Source of the DNA: Streptomyces sp. NBC_00683
Lineage (GTDB): Bacteria > Actinomycetota > Actinomycetes > Streptomycetales > Streptomycetaceae
DNA: 64,000 nt
Assembly: GCF_036226745.1 (NCBI RefSeq)
Contig: NZ_CP109013.1
Span: 4,402,001 to 4,466,000 of the forward strand
Direction: 5' to 3'
Both the position numbers and the translations under genes were made by a program. This document shows, one piece after another, positions 16,409-24,426 of this stretch. The notes below the pieces were generated by a model that saw only the letters and a program-made list of their open reading frames with translations, did no database searches and was not told where the DNA came from. How positions within the stretch are numbered: position 1 is the first letter of the stretch; every line of letters begins with the position of its first letter.

Positions 16409-17464
16409 TCAGCCCGTGAAGGCCTCGCACACCGCCTCGTACTCCCGCGTCCACCACACCGCCAGGGCCGACACCGCAGGAAACTGCGGGTCGGCCCTGC
16501 GGTCGTGCAGGCGGTAGCGCCAGCGCAGTATCCAGAAGTCGTTGAGCCGTTCCCACCACACGCGGTGCACCGCCGCCGCAAGCTCCGCCGCTCCGGCGCC
16601 GGCCGACCGCCGGTAGGCGCGCGCGTACGCCCGGACCTTCTCCAGGTCCAGTTCCCCGTCCGGCCGGACGAAGAAGATCGCCGCGGCCCGTACGGCCTCC
16701 TCGGCACGGGGCTGCACGCCCAGCCGGTCCCAGTCCACGATCGCGACGGGGTCCGCACCCCGGTAGAGCAGGTTCAGCGGATGGAAGTCGCCGTGCACCC
16801 AGCCCCGGGCCGGCCCCGCCGGGGTGGGCGGGCGGCGGTGCGCGTGCTGTTCCAGCAGGGCGCGGCGTTCGACGAGGCGGTGCACGGCGAGCTCGTCGAA
16901 GGCGTCCCGGGGTCCCATGCCGCGCGCGGCCGCCAGCAGGTCGTCGATCAGCGCGAACGTGTCGGCGGGGTCGGGGCTCTGCCCTCGTACCGGAGGCGGC
17001 GGGTCCGCCTCCATGACCTGTTCCAGATGCGTGTGTACGGCTCCGAGGAGCGCCCCGAGCCGTTGCGACTGGGCGGTCGTCAGTTGGGCGCCGTCCCGGT
17101 GGAGGCCGTCCACCCAGGGGTGCAGGGCATAGTGCTGACCGTCGATCACCGTGACGGTGTCACCCTCTGTGTCCGCGAGGGGCGGGGCGACCGGTACACC
17201 GAGGGAGTGGAGCTGCTGGGTCGCCCGGTGCTGCCGGACGATCGTGGCGTGGTCCCCGCTGGCGTCGTCGAGGTGGTGCTTGTCCAAGTGGTGCTTGAGG
17301 AAGTACGCACCGCGGGTGGTGGAGATCCGGTAGCCGTGGTTGAGCAGGCCTTTGGTGAGCGGCTCGCAGGCCAGAGGCTCACCGGCGTCCGGATAGCGGC
17401 GCAGCACCTCGCCGACCGGCGGAACAGGTGGGAGGGTCACAGATGAGCGCAGCACTCGCCACAT
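16409..17464 (-). CDS. Phosphotransferase, APH/choline-kinase fold
   Basis: Aminoglycoside-phosphotransferase-like small-molecule kinase, 351 aa. The catalytic loop VHGDFHPLNLL (HGDxxxxN type) and the metal-binding VDWDRLG segment are present, and the N-lobe starts near GLLNHGYRISTTRGAYFLK. Arg/Trp-rich C-terminal helices (WWERLNDFWILRWRYRLHDR) resemble actinobacterial members of unknown substrate. It could phosphorylate a sugar, homoserine or methylthioribose-like alcohol; there is no evidence for antibiotic inactivation. ATG 17464 lies 25 bp after the flavin-fold gene on the same strand, so the two are probably cotranscribed. Confidence 0.82.
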   Translation of the reverse strand: MWRVLRSSVTLPPVPPVGEVLRRYPDAGEPLACEPLTKGLLNHGYRISTTRGAYFLKHHLDKHHLDDASGDHATIVRQHRATQQLHSLGVPVAPPLADTEGDTVTVIDGQHYALHPWVDGLHRDGAQLTTAQSQRLGALLGAVHTHLEQVMEADPPPPVRGQSPDPADTFALIDDLLAAARGMGPRDAFDELAVHRLVERRALLEQHAHRRPPTPAGPARGWVHGDFHPLNLLYRGADPVAIVDWDRLGVQPRAEEAVRAAAIFFVRPDGELDLEKVRAYARAYRRSAGAGAAELAAAVHRVWWERLNDFWILRWRYRLHDRRADPQFPAVSALAVWWTREYEAVCEAFTG

Positions 17465-17489
17465 GTTAGGTGACGCTGAGTGGCTGGTT

Positions 17490-17921
17490 TCACTGACTTG
17501 CGTCGAAGCTCAGAGTGTGCATCTGGACGACGTGCGGATCGAGCCGGAGGAACACCGGATCAAAGGTCTCGCCGTTCACCTCGGCGGGGCCGGTCCCGAA
17601 GAGTTCTCGCTGGTCAGCGGTCGGGTGCACGATTTCGGCGGGGCCGGTGAACTGGACCGACCACAGCTCCTCCGCGTCGTCGGGCGCACGGTCCGTCCGG
17701 GAGTTGAAGTTGTCCGCCCCGTAGGCGATGACACTCCCGTCGCAGGACTCGTGATAGCCGAGTCCCCGGTGCATCCGCAGGACGACGCGGCCCTCGATCA
17801 CCAGGTGACGGGCCACGGCCAGGAAGGGCAGGGCGCGCATGCTGGTGGCCAGCCGGCCGTAGCGGACGCGGCCGAGCAGTTCGATGGCATGGAGGTCGTC
17901 GGAGGGGCGGGGAGAAAGCAT
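17490..17921 (-). CDS. Pyridoxamine 5'-phosphate oxidase-fold protein
   Basis: Small split-barrel flavin- or F420-binding protein, 143 aa, of the PNPOx-like family (type with the IELLGRVRYGRLATS N-terminus). Such proteins reduce or bind FMN, F420 or haem; the substrate is unknown. VIAYGADNFNSRTD and WSVQFTGPAEIV are the barrel strands. ATG 17921 is preferred because GGAGAG lies 8 nt upstream; GTG 17930 would place the ribosome site on the start. It is the first gene of a two-gene unit with the phosphotransferase at 16409. Confidence 0.8.
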   Translation of the reverse strand: MLSPRPSDDLHAIELLGRVRYGRLATSMRALPFLAVARHLVIEGRVVLRMHRGLGYHESCDGSVIAYGADNFNSRTDRAPDDAEELWSVQFTGPAEIVHPTADQRELFGTGPAEVNGETFDPVFLRLDPHVVQMHTLSFDASQ

Positions 17922-17977
17922 GCGTTCCACTCTCCGGCACCTGTAGGGGCGGGGTAAGAGTCGGCCGCCCCGGTCGC

Positions 17978-17997
17978 GCCGGGACCAAAGTCCCGGC
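17978..17997. terminator. Hairpin after the response regulator gene
   Basis: GCCGGGAC and GTCCCGGC form a perfect 8-bp stem with loop CAAA, ending 8 nt from the minus-strand response-regulator stop. It is a plausible T-less terminator. Confidence 0.6.
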
Positions 17998-18005
17998 CGC
18001 GCGGC

Positions 18006-18683
18006 TCAGCGCTTCTCGGCCTGGAGCCGGGCCACGTATGCCGCGGCCTGCGAGCGCCGCTCCATGCCCAGCTTGGCGAGGAGGCTGGAGACGTAGTTCT
18101 TGATGGTCTTCTCGGCCAGGTGCAGCCGTTCGCCGATGACCCGGTTCGTCAGCCCCTCGCCGATGAGGTCGAGGATCCTGCGCTCCTGGTCGGTCAGGCC
18201 GGAGAGCCGGTCGTCGCCCTTGCCGTTCTTTCCTTCGCGCAGCCGTTCCAGGACCCGCGCGGTGGCCGCCGGGTCCAGCAGCGATTTCCCGGCCGCGACG
18301 TCCCGTACGGCATTCAGCAGTTCGTTGCCGCGGATCGCCTTCAGCACATATCCGGAGGCGCCGGCCATGATCGCGTCGAAGAGGGCCTCGTCATCGGCGT
18401 ACGAGGTGAGCATCAGACATTTGATCGACTCGTCCTTCGAGCGGACCTCGCGGCAGACCTCGACGCCGCTGCCGTCCGGCAGACGTACGTCCAGGACGGC
18501 GACATCCGGCCGTGTCGCCGGGATGCGTACGAGCGCGTCAGCGGCCGTGGAGGCCTCTCCGACCACCTCGATGTCCTCCTCGGCGGAGAGCAGCTCGTGG
18601 ACTCCGCGCCGGACCACCTCGTGATCGTCTAGCAGAAATACAGTGATTTTTCCATCTTCGGGCACAATCGCAGTCTCACACAT
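18006..18683 (-). CDS. Orphan NarL/LuxR-family response regulator
   Basis: Two-domain response regulator, 225 aa. The receiver has the acidic pair DD (19-20), phospho-acceptor D65 in [11 protein letters not shown] and the conserved lysine in GYVLKAIRG. The C-terminal LuxR HTH (about 155-215) carries [20 protein letters not shown] and [20 protein letters not shown]. No histidine kinase gene is adjacent, so it is an orphan. By position next to bkdA it probably corresponds to the S. coelicolor orphan regulator linked to antibiotic production (from memory, not computed). ATG 18683 is preceded by AGGAAAGGA. It is divergent from bkdA across a 329-bp region with a palindrome. Confidence 0.88.
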   Translation of the reverse strand: MCETAIVPEDGKITVFLLDDHEVVRRGVHELLSAEEDIEVVGEASTAADALVRIPATRPDVAVLDVRLPDGSGVEVCREVRSKDESIKCLMLTSYADDEALFDAIMAGASGYVLKAIRGNELLNAVRDVAAGKSLLDPAATARVLERLREGKNGKGDDRLSGLTDQERRILDLIGEGLTNRVIGERLHLAEKTIKNYVSSLLAKLGMERRSQAAAYVARLQAEKR

Positions 18684-19012
18684 TCCTTTCCTGTCTGCCC
18701 TTCCCTGGCGGTGTCGGCCGGGATAACGTGCCGTTGTTCCGGCGGCCTGCAAGGCTGTTGCCAGTGCTGTGACCAGCAAGACTTCGCGATTTTTTCGATT
18801 TACTTGGAAATCCAAGCAAAATCGCAGGTCACAAGGTGTTTCGCAGTTATGCGGTGCACTGGGTAACGTGCCTATGACAGGGCGCTCGCCGGGGCACCTG
18901 TCACGCCTGTTCCCGGCCGAGCGGCACCCACCCCGTGCACGGGTCCGGACACAGGCGAGCCGCACTGGCTTCCCGGCCATCCCGGGGGCCGGACCGACGG
19001 AGGAGCACGCAC
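18684..19012. promoter_or_regulatory. Divergent control region between the response regulator and bkdA
   Basis: 329 bp without a gene. The central 18770-18850 stretch is unusually AT-rich for this genome and contains a 29-bp palindrome (listed separately). The right side carries the bkdA ribosome site GGAGGAG (about 18999-19004). Promoters for both directions must lie here. Confidence 0.7.
18796..18824. promoter_or_regulatory. 29-bp AT-rich palindrome, candidate operator
   Basis: Outer arms CGATTT (18796-18801) and AAATCG (18819-18824) and inner arms CTTGGA (18803-18808) and TCCAAG (18811-18816) are perfect inverted repeats with a 2-nt centre. This dyad fits a dimeric regulator. bkd operons in other bacteria are controlled by Lrp-type or NarL-type proteins, but the cognate factor is unknown here. 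Confidence 0.65.
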
Positions 19013-20161
19013 GTGACCGTGGAAAGCACTGCCGCGCGCAAACCGCGACGCGCCAGCAAGCGGACCAGCGCCGCGAAGACGCCACAGACTTCCGAGCCCC
19101 AGCTGGTACAGCTGCTGACGCCCGAGGGCGAGCGCGTCGAGCACCCGGACTTCGAGATCGACCTGAGCGCCGAGGAGCTGCGCGGTCTGTACCGCGACAT
19201 GGTTCTGACCCGCCGTTTCGACGCCGAGGCGACCGCGCTGCAGCGCCAGGGCGAGCTGGGCCTCTGGGCCTCGCTGCTGGGCCAGGAAGCCGCGCAGATC
19301 GGCTCCGGCCGGGCCCTGCGCGACGACGACTACGTCTTCCCGACCTACCGGGAGCACGGTGTCGCCTGGTGCCGGGGGGTCGACCCGACCAATCTGCTCG
19401 GGATGTTCCGCGGTGTGAACCACGGCGGCTGGGACCCGACGACCAACAACTTCCACCTCTACACGATCGTCATCGGCTCGCAGACCCTGCACGCCACCGG
19501 CTACGCCATGGGCGTCGCCAAGGACGGTGCGGACTCGGCCGTGATCGCGTACTTCGGTGACGGCGCCTCCAGCCAGGGCGATGTCGCGGAGGCCTTCACC
19601 TTCTCCGCCGTCTACAACGCCCCCGTGGTGTTCTTCTGCCAGAACAACCAGTGGGCGATCTCCGAGCCCACCGAGAAGCAGACCCGAGTGCCGCTCTACC
19701 AGCGCGCACAGGGCTTCGGCTTCCCTGGTGTCCGGGTCGACGGCAACGACGTGCTGGCCTGTCTGGCCGTCACCAGGTCGGCGCTGGAGCGTGCCCGCCG
19801 GGGCGAGGGTCCCACCCTCGTCGAGGCGTTCACCTACCGGATGGGCGCCCACACCACCTCCGACGACCCGACCAAGTACCGGGCGGACGAGGAGCGGGTG
19901 GCATGGGAGGCCAAGGACCCGATCCTGCGGTTGCGCACGTACCTGGAGAACCAGGGCCTCGCCGACGCGGAGTACTTCGCCGCGCTGGAGGAGGAGAGCG
20001 AGACCCTCGGCAAGCGGGTACGCGAAGCGGTACGGGCCATGCCCGACCCGGACCGGCTGGCGATCTTCGACCACGCCTACGCCGACGGCAGCCCGCTCGT
20101 CGACGAGGAGCGCGCACAGTTCGCCGCCTACCAGGCATCGTTCGCCGAGGAGGGCAACTAG
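19013..20161 (+). CDS. bkdA: Branched-chain 2-oxoacid dehydrogenase E1 alpha subunit
   Basis: Alpha subunit of E1, 382 aa. It binds thiamine diphosphate and Mg2+ and, with BkdB, decarboxylates branched 2-oxo acids. The TPP motif begins [14 protein letters not shown] at about residue 182 and closes with QNNQWAIS near 210. [15 protein letters not shown] loop residues ([16 protein letters not shown]) hold the phosphorylation-loop region of the family. A 25-residue basic N-terminal tail ([15 protein letters not shown]) precedes the fold. GTG 19013 is chosen because GGAGGAG lies 8 nt upstream. It is first in the operon bkdA-bkdB-bkdC, separated from bkdB by 2 nt. Confidence 0.94.
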   Translation: MTVESTAARKPRRASKRTSAAKTPQTSEPQLVQLLTPEGERVEHPDFEIDLSAEELRGLYRDMVLTRRFDAEATALQRQGELGLWASLLGQEAAQIGSGRALRDDDYVFPTYREHGVAWCRGVDPTNLLGMFRGVNHGGWDPTTNNFHLYTIVIGSQTLHATGYAMGVAKDGADSAVIAYFGDGASSQGDVAEAFTFSAVYNAPVVFFCQNNQWAISEPTEKQTRVPLYQRAQGFGFPGVRVDGNDVLACLAVTRSALERARRGEGPTLVEAFTYRMGAHTTSDDPTKYRADEERVAWEAKDPILRLRTYLENQGLADAEYFAALEEESETLGKRVREAVRAMPDPDRLAIFDHAYADGSPLVDEERAQFAAYQASFAEEGN

Positions 20162-20163
20162 CC

Positions 20164-21144
20164 ATGGCCGTTGAGAAGATGTCCATCGCGAAGGCGCTCA
20201 ACGAGTCGCTGCGCAAGGCACTGGAGACCGACCCCAAGGTCCTCATCATGGGTGAGGACGTCGGCAAGCTGGGCGGGGTCTTCCGCATCACGGACGGACT
20301 CCAGAAGGACTTCGGCGAGGACCGGGTCATCGACACCCCGCTCGCCGAGTCCGGCATCGTCGGTACGGCGATCGGCCTGGCCCTGCGCGGATACCGCCCG
20401 GTCGTCGAGATCCAGTTCGACGGCTTCGTCTTCCCCGCGTACGACCAGATCGTCACGCAGCTCGCCAAGATGCACGCCCGCGCGCTCGGCAAGATCAAGA
20501 TGCCGGTCGTCGTCCGTATCCCGTACGGCGGCGGCATCGGTGCCGTCGAGCACCACAGCGAGTCGCCCGAGGCCCTGTTCGCGCACGTCGCGGGCCTGAA
20601 GGTCGTCTCGCCGTCCAATGCGAGCGATGCCTACTGGATGATGCAGCAGGCCGTCCAGAGCGACGACCCGATCATTTTCTTCGAGCCGAAGCGCCGCTAC
20701 TGGGACAAGGGAGAACTCGACACCGAGTCCATCCCCGGCCCGCTGCACAAGGCCGCCGTGGCACGTGAGGGCTCCGACCTCACGCTCGCCGCGTACGGCC
20801 CGATGGTGAAGGTCTGCCTGGAGGCGGCCGCCGCCGCGCAGGAGGAGGGCAAGTCGCTCGAGGTCCTGGACCTGCGGTCGATGTCCCCGATCGACTTCGA
20901 CGCCGTCCAGACGTCGGTCGAGAAGACCGGCCGGCTCGTGGTGGTCCACGAGGCGCCGGTGTTCTACGGCTCCGGGGCCGAGATCGCGGCCCGGATCACC
21001 GAGCGCTGCTTCTACCACCTCGAAGCACCGGTACTGAGGGTCGGCGGCTACCACGTCCCGTACCCGCCGGCCCGGCTCGAGGACGAGTACCTGCCGGGTC
21101 TCGACCGGGTGCTCGACGCCGTCGACCGCTCGCTGGCGTACTGA
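20164..21144 (+). CDS. bkdB: Branched-chain 2-oxoacid dehydrogenase E1 beta subunit
   Basis: Beta subunit of E1, 326 aa, complete. It contributes to the thiamine diphosphate site and K+ binding in the alpha2-beta2 tetramer. The N-terminal pyrimidine-binding half has LIMGEDVGKLGGVFRIT (about 28-44) and the GIVGTAIGLALRGYRPV segment; the C-terminal half is the transketolase C fold ending DRVLDAVDRSLAY. It is highly similar to the truncated copy at 1-706, including VRIPYGGGIGAVEHHS. It starts 2 nt after bkdA stops and is followed after 11 nt by bkdC. Confidence 0.95.
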   Translation: MAVEKMSIAKALNESLRKALETDPKVLIMGEDVGKLGGVFRITDGLQKDFGEDRVIDTPLAESGIVGTAIGLALRGYRPVVEIQFDGFVFPAYDQIVTQLAKMHARALGKIKMPVVVRIPYGGGIGAVEHHSESPEALFAHVAGLKVVSPSNASDAYWMMQQAVQSDDPIIFFEPKRRYWDKGELDTESIPGPLHKAAVAREGSDLTLAAYGPMVKVCLEAAAAAQEEGKSLEVLDLRSMSPIDFDAVQTSVEKTGRLVVVHEAPVFYGSGAEIAARITERCFYHLEAPVLRVGGYHVPYPPARLEDEYLPGLDRVLDAVDRSLAY

Positions 21145-21155
21145 GGAGAGGGATC

Positions 21156-22586
21156 GTGACGACGATGACTGAAACGTCTGCTCGTTTCCGCGAGTTCAAG
21201 ATGCCGGATGTGGGCGAAGGACTGACCGAGGCGGAAATCCTCAAGTGGTTCGTCCAGCCCGGCGACACCGTCACCGACGGACAGGTCGTGTGCGAGGTCG
21301 AGACGGCGAAGGCGGCCGTGGAGCTGCCGATCCCGTTCGACGGGGTGGTGCACGAGCTGCGCTTCCCCGAGGGCACGACCGTCGATGTCGGCGAGGTGAT
21401 CATCGCGGTGGACGTGGCACCCGGCAGCGGTGACGCCCCCGCCGTCCCGGAAGCCGCATCCACGGCCGCTCCGGAGCCCGTTGCGAAGGCGGAGCCGGAG
21501 GCGCCCAAGGGCCGTCAGCCGGTGCTCGTCGGCTACGGCGTGGCCGAAGCCTCCACCAAGCGCCGTGCCCGCAAGGGCGTCGAGGTCCCGGGTCCGGCCG
21601 CTGCCGCGATCCAGGCCGAGATCAACGGCCACGGTGCCGTGGCCGTGGCAGTGGTCCCGGAGACCCGGCCGCTCGCCAAGCCGCCGGTGCGCAAGCTCGC
21701 CAAGGACCTGGGCATCGACCTCGCGACGGTCACCCCGACCGGTGAGGGCGGCATCATCACCCGCGAGGACGTCCACGCCGCGGTCGCGCCCGCGGCTGTC
21801 GAGGCCCCCGCCGCTCCGGCGCCGGTGGTCGCCCCGGCAGCCCCCGTCACCGCCGCCGCTTCCGCGGTGGAGAGTGTCCAGGGCGCCCGGGAGACCCGTA
21901 TCCCGGTCAAGGGCGTACGGAAGGCCATCGCGCAGGCCATGGTCGGCAGCGCCTTCACGGCTCCGCACGTCACCGAGTTCGTGACGGTCGACGTGACCCG
22001 CACGATGAAGCTCGTGGCGGAGCTCAAGGAGGACAAGGACCTCGCGGGAGTCCGGGTCAACCCGCTCCTGATCATCGCCAAGGCGCTCCTGGTCGCGATC
22101 AAGCGCAACCCGGACGTCAACGCGGCCTGGGACGAGGCCAACCAGGAGATCGTGCAGAAGCACTACGTCAACCTGGGTATCGCCGCGGCCACCCCGCGCG
22201 GACTGATCGTGCCGAACATCAAGGACGCGCACGACAAGACCCTTCCCCAGCTGGCCGCGGCACTGGGCGAGCTGGTCTCCACGGCACGCGAGGGCAAGAC
22301 GTCCCCCGCCGCCATGGCGGGCGGCACGGTGACCATCACGAACGTCGGCGTCTTCGGCGTCGACACGGGTACGCCGATCCTGAACCCGGGCGAGTCAGCG
22401 ATCCTCGCGGTCGGCTCGATCAAGCTCCAGCCGTGGGTCCACAAGGGCAAGGTGAAGCCCCGCCAGGTGACGACGCTGGCACTGTCGTTCGACCACCGGC
22501 TGGTCGACGGCGAGCTCGGCTCCAAGGTGCTCGCGGACGTCGCGGCGATCCTGGAACAGCCGAAGCGCCTGATCACCTGGGCCTAG
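21156..22586 (+). CDS. bkdC: Branched-chain 2-oxoacid dehydrogenase E2, dihydrolipoamide acyltransferase
   Basis: E2 core of the complex, 476 aa. The lipoyl domain has lipoylated K52 in VETAKAAVE. The peripheral-subunit-binding domain starts at about residue 168 (KPPVRKLAKDLGIDLATV), and the acyltransferase domain ends with the HRLVDG motif (H447, D451). Linkers are Ala/Pro-rich. GTG 21156 follows GAGGAGAGG closely; ATG 21165 is an equally possible start. It completes the bkdABC operon, which is closed by a 24-bp hairpin. It parallels the E2 at 706-2124, so the strain can assemble two such complexes. Confidence 0.95.
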   Translation: MTTMTETSARFREFKMPDVGEGLTEAEILKWFVQPGDTVTDGQVVCEVETAKAAVELPIPFDGVVHELRFPEGTTVDVGEVIIAVDVAPGSGDAPAVPEAASTAAPEPVAKAEPEAPKGRQPVLVGYGVAEASTKRRARKGVEVPGPAAAAIQAEINGHGAVAVAVVPETRPLAKPPVRKLAKDLGIDLATVTPTGEGGIITREDVHAAVAPAAVEAPAAPAPVVAPAAPVTAAASAVESVQGARETRIPVKGVRKAIAQAMVGSAFTAPHVTEFVTVDVTRTMKLVAELKEDKDLAGVRVNPLLIIAKALLVAIKRNPDVNAAWDEANQEIVQKHYVNLGIAAATPRGLIVPNIKDAHDKTLPQLAAALGELVSTAREGKTSPAAMAGGTVTITNVGVFGVDTGTPILNPGESAILAVGSIKLQPWVHKGKVKPRQVTTLALSFDHRLVDGELGSKVLADVAAILEQPKRLITWA

Positions 22587-22600
22587 CGAGCCTGTTCCAC

Positions 22601-22651
22601 AGACGGAGAGAGGGGCCTCCCGCATCGTGCGGGAGGCCCCTCTCTCCGTCT
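22601..22651. terminator. Terminator of bkdABC, 24-bp perfect stem
   Basis: Arms 22601-22624 and 22628-22651 are perfect reverse complements with a 3-nt loop. It lies between bkdC and the convergent peptidase gene, so it probably works in both directions. Confidence 0.9.
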
Positions 22652-22664
22652 GCCGTGCCCGGGG

Positions 22665-23564
22665 CTACTTCTTGAAGCCGTAGTCCAGGAGCTTCTTGGC
22701 GTCCGCGGTCCGGGTGGTCGAGGACGTCGCGGTGAGAACGGTGCCGATGACGGTCCTGCCGTTACGGGTCGCGGCGAAGACCAGGCAGTACTTGGCCGTC
22801 GGCCCGGAGCCGGTCTTCACACCGATGGCGCCGGTGTAGCTGCCGAGCAGGGTGTTGGTGTTGGACCACGACATGTAGCGGTAGCCGCCGCTCTTCGTCG
22901 TGACCTTCTGCTTCGTCGACTTCGTCTTCACGATGGCGCGGAACGTGGAGTTCTTCATCGCACCGCTGGCGATCTTCGTCAGATCACGGGGCGTCGAGTA
23001 GTTCGATCCGCTGCTGATGCCGTCGAACGAGTCGAAGTGGGTGTTCTTCAGGCCGAGAGCCTTCGCGTCGGCGTTCATCTTGCCGATGAAGGACTTGACC
23101 CTCGCCGCGCGGGTGGTGCCGGTGCCGAACTTGTCGGCCAGGGCGTACGCCGCGTCACAGCCGGACGGCAGCATCAGCCCGTAGAGGAGCTGGCGGACCG
23201 TCACCTTGTCGCCGACGATCAGCCGGGCCGACGAGGCGGTCTTGGAGACGATGTAGTCGCTGTAGGCCTTCTGGATCGTGACCTTGGCGTCCAGGTTCAG
23301 GTTCTTCTGGCCCAGCACCACCTTGGCGGTCATTATTTTCGTGGTGGAGCCGGTGGAACGGCGGGTGTCCGCGGTTTTGCTGTAGAGCGCCCTCGCGGTG
23401 CCGTTGTCCATCACGAAGCCGCCCTTGGCCGTGATCGTGGGCGTGGGCGGAGTCGCTGCCTGCGCCGTGGAGGCGAACGCACCGCCCGTGAGGACGGCGC
23501 CCGCGGTGAGGACCGCGGTGGCGGCAACGGTTGCGCGATTTATGCCCCTAAGACCAATTTTCAA
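22665..23564 (-). CDS. D-alanyl-D-alanine peptidase/transpeptidase, Streptomyces K15 type (PBP, S11 family)
   Basis: Exported low-molecular-weight penicillin-binding protein, 299 aa, that trims or cross-links peptidoglycan stems. The signal peptide ends near ASTAQA-A (36/37). The active-site motif is STTK (S73-K76), the second motif is SGC (134-136) instead of the usual SxN, and the third is KTGSG (from K250). Subtracting the exported leader gives S35 and SGC 96-98, the arrangement known for the DD-transpeptidase of Streptomyces K15. The likely start is TTG at 23564, with GGAG 8 nt upstream; no ATG or GTG lies between it and the signal sequence. It is single and convergent with bkdC. Confidence 0.88.
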   Translation of the reverse strand: MKIGLRGINRATVAATAVLTAGAVLTGGAFASTAQAATPPTPTITAKGGFVMDNGTARALYSKTADTRRSTGSTTKIMTAKVVLGQKNLNLDAKVTIQKAYSDYIVSKTASSARLIVGDKVTVRQLLYGLMLPSGCDAAYALADKFGTGTTRAARVKSFIGKMNADAKALGLKNTHFDSFDGISSGSNYSTPRDLTKIASGAMKNSTFRAIVKTKSTKQKVTTKSGGYRYMSWSNTNTLLGSYTGAIGVKTGSGPTAKYCLVFAATRNGRTVIGTVLTATSSTTRTADAKKLLDYGFKK

Positions 23565-23728
23565 GTCAAACGCTCCAAATACCGCCGAAATGCGGCTACA
23601 TGAGGGTGCCGCTCGAAGGTGAGACTCCTGAGGGCCACGGATGGATGTGCCCCCGTGAGGGTGATTTCGGCCATGCGGCCGGACGGGCCGTGCGGCTCCG
23701 GGGTTGTGTCCCGAATCGTGGACGGCTC

Positions 23729-23763
23729 CTGTCATGGGTACATGTTGTATCTATGCTGTGTGC
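23729..23763 (+). promoter_or_regulatory. Possible promoter giving a leaderless gntR transcript
   Basis: CTGTCA (23729-23734), a 17-nt spacer and TATGCT (23752-23757) resemble a sigma-70-type promoter, and the ATG at 23764 begins 7 nt after the -10. No Shine-Dalgarno sequence precedes this ATG, so transcription may start at or next to the start codon. Confidence 0.4.
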
Positions 23764-24426
23764 ATGCCTGCCGCACCCCCTGCCCCCGTCAAGCAGCCCC
23801 CCGCCGCCGAGCGTGTGTACACGCACATCAAGGAGGCGGTCCTGGACCGTCGTTACGAGGGCGGCACGCTCCTCACCGAGGGCGACCTGGCGGATGCCGT
23901 GGGCGTGTCCCGCACGCCCGTGCGGGAGGCGCTCCTGCGCCTCGAGGTCGAAGGGCTGATCAAGCTCTACCCGAAGAAGGGCGCCCTGGTGCTCGCCGTC
24001 TCCGCGCAGGAAATCGCGGACGTCGTGGAGACCCGGCTGCTCGTCGAGGAGTTCGCCGCCCGCAAGGCCGTCCCCGCCCCGGCGCAGCTGATCGCCCGGC
24101 TCGAACAGCTGCTGGAGGAACAGCGGCAGCTGGCCGAGGAGGGGGATCTGGCCGCCGTAGCGGTCAAGGACCGCTGTTTCCACGCCGAGATCGTGCGGAA
24201 CGCGGGCAACGAGATCCTCTCGCGCCTCTACGACCAGCTGCGCGATCGGCAACTGCGTATGGGTGTCGCCGTGATGGAGGCGCACCCCGGCAGGATCGCC
24301 GCGAACATCACCGAGCACGGCGAGCTGCTGGACGCCATCAGGGCCGGTGACGCGGAAGGCGCCGCGCAGGTCGTGCGCCGCCATGTCAGCCGGGTCAAGG
24401 TGCTGGTCAGGGGTGATGACCGGTGA
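23764..24426 (+). CDS. GntR-family regulator, FadR/FCD subfamily
   Basis: Transcription factor of 220 aa. The N-terminal winged helix (about 15-80) has the GntR signature TEGDLADAVGVSRTPVREAL, and the FCD ligand-binding domain (about 95-215) includes the metal-ligand-like RCFHAEIVRNAGNE and NITEHGELLDAI. FCD regulators respond to small carboxylates. ATG 23764 is used; upstream ATGs at 23704 and 23734 are in frame but precede the conserved domain with Cys-rich, unlikely sequence. It overlaps the next gene, an MFS transporter, by GTGA and presumably controls it. Confidence 0.88.
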   Translation: MPAAPPAPVKQPPAAERVYTHIKEAVLDRRYEGGTLLTEGDLADAVGVSRTPVREALLRLEVEGLIKLYPKKGALVLAVSAQEIADVVETRLLVEEFAARKAVPAPAQLIARLEQLLEEQRQLAEEGDLAAVAVKDRCFHAEIVRNAGNEILSRLYDQLRDRQLRMGVAVMEAHPGRIAANITEHGELLDAIRAGDAEGAAQVVRRHVSRVKVLVRGDDR

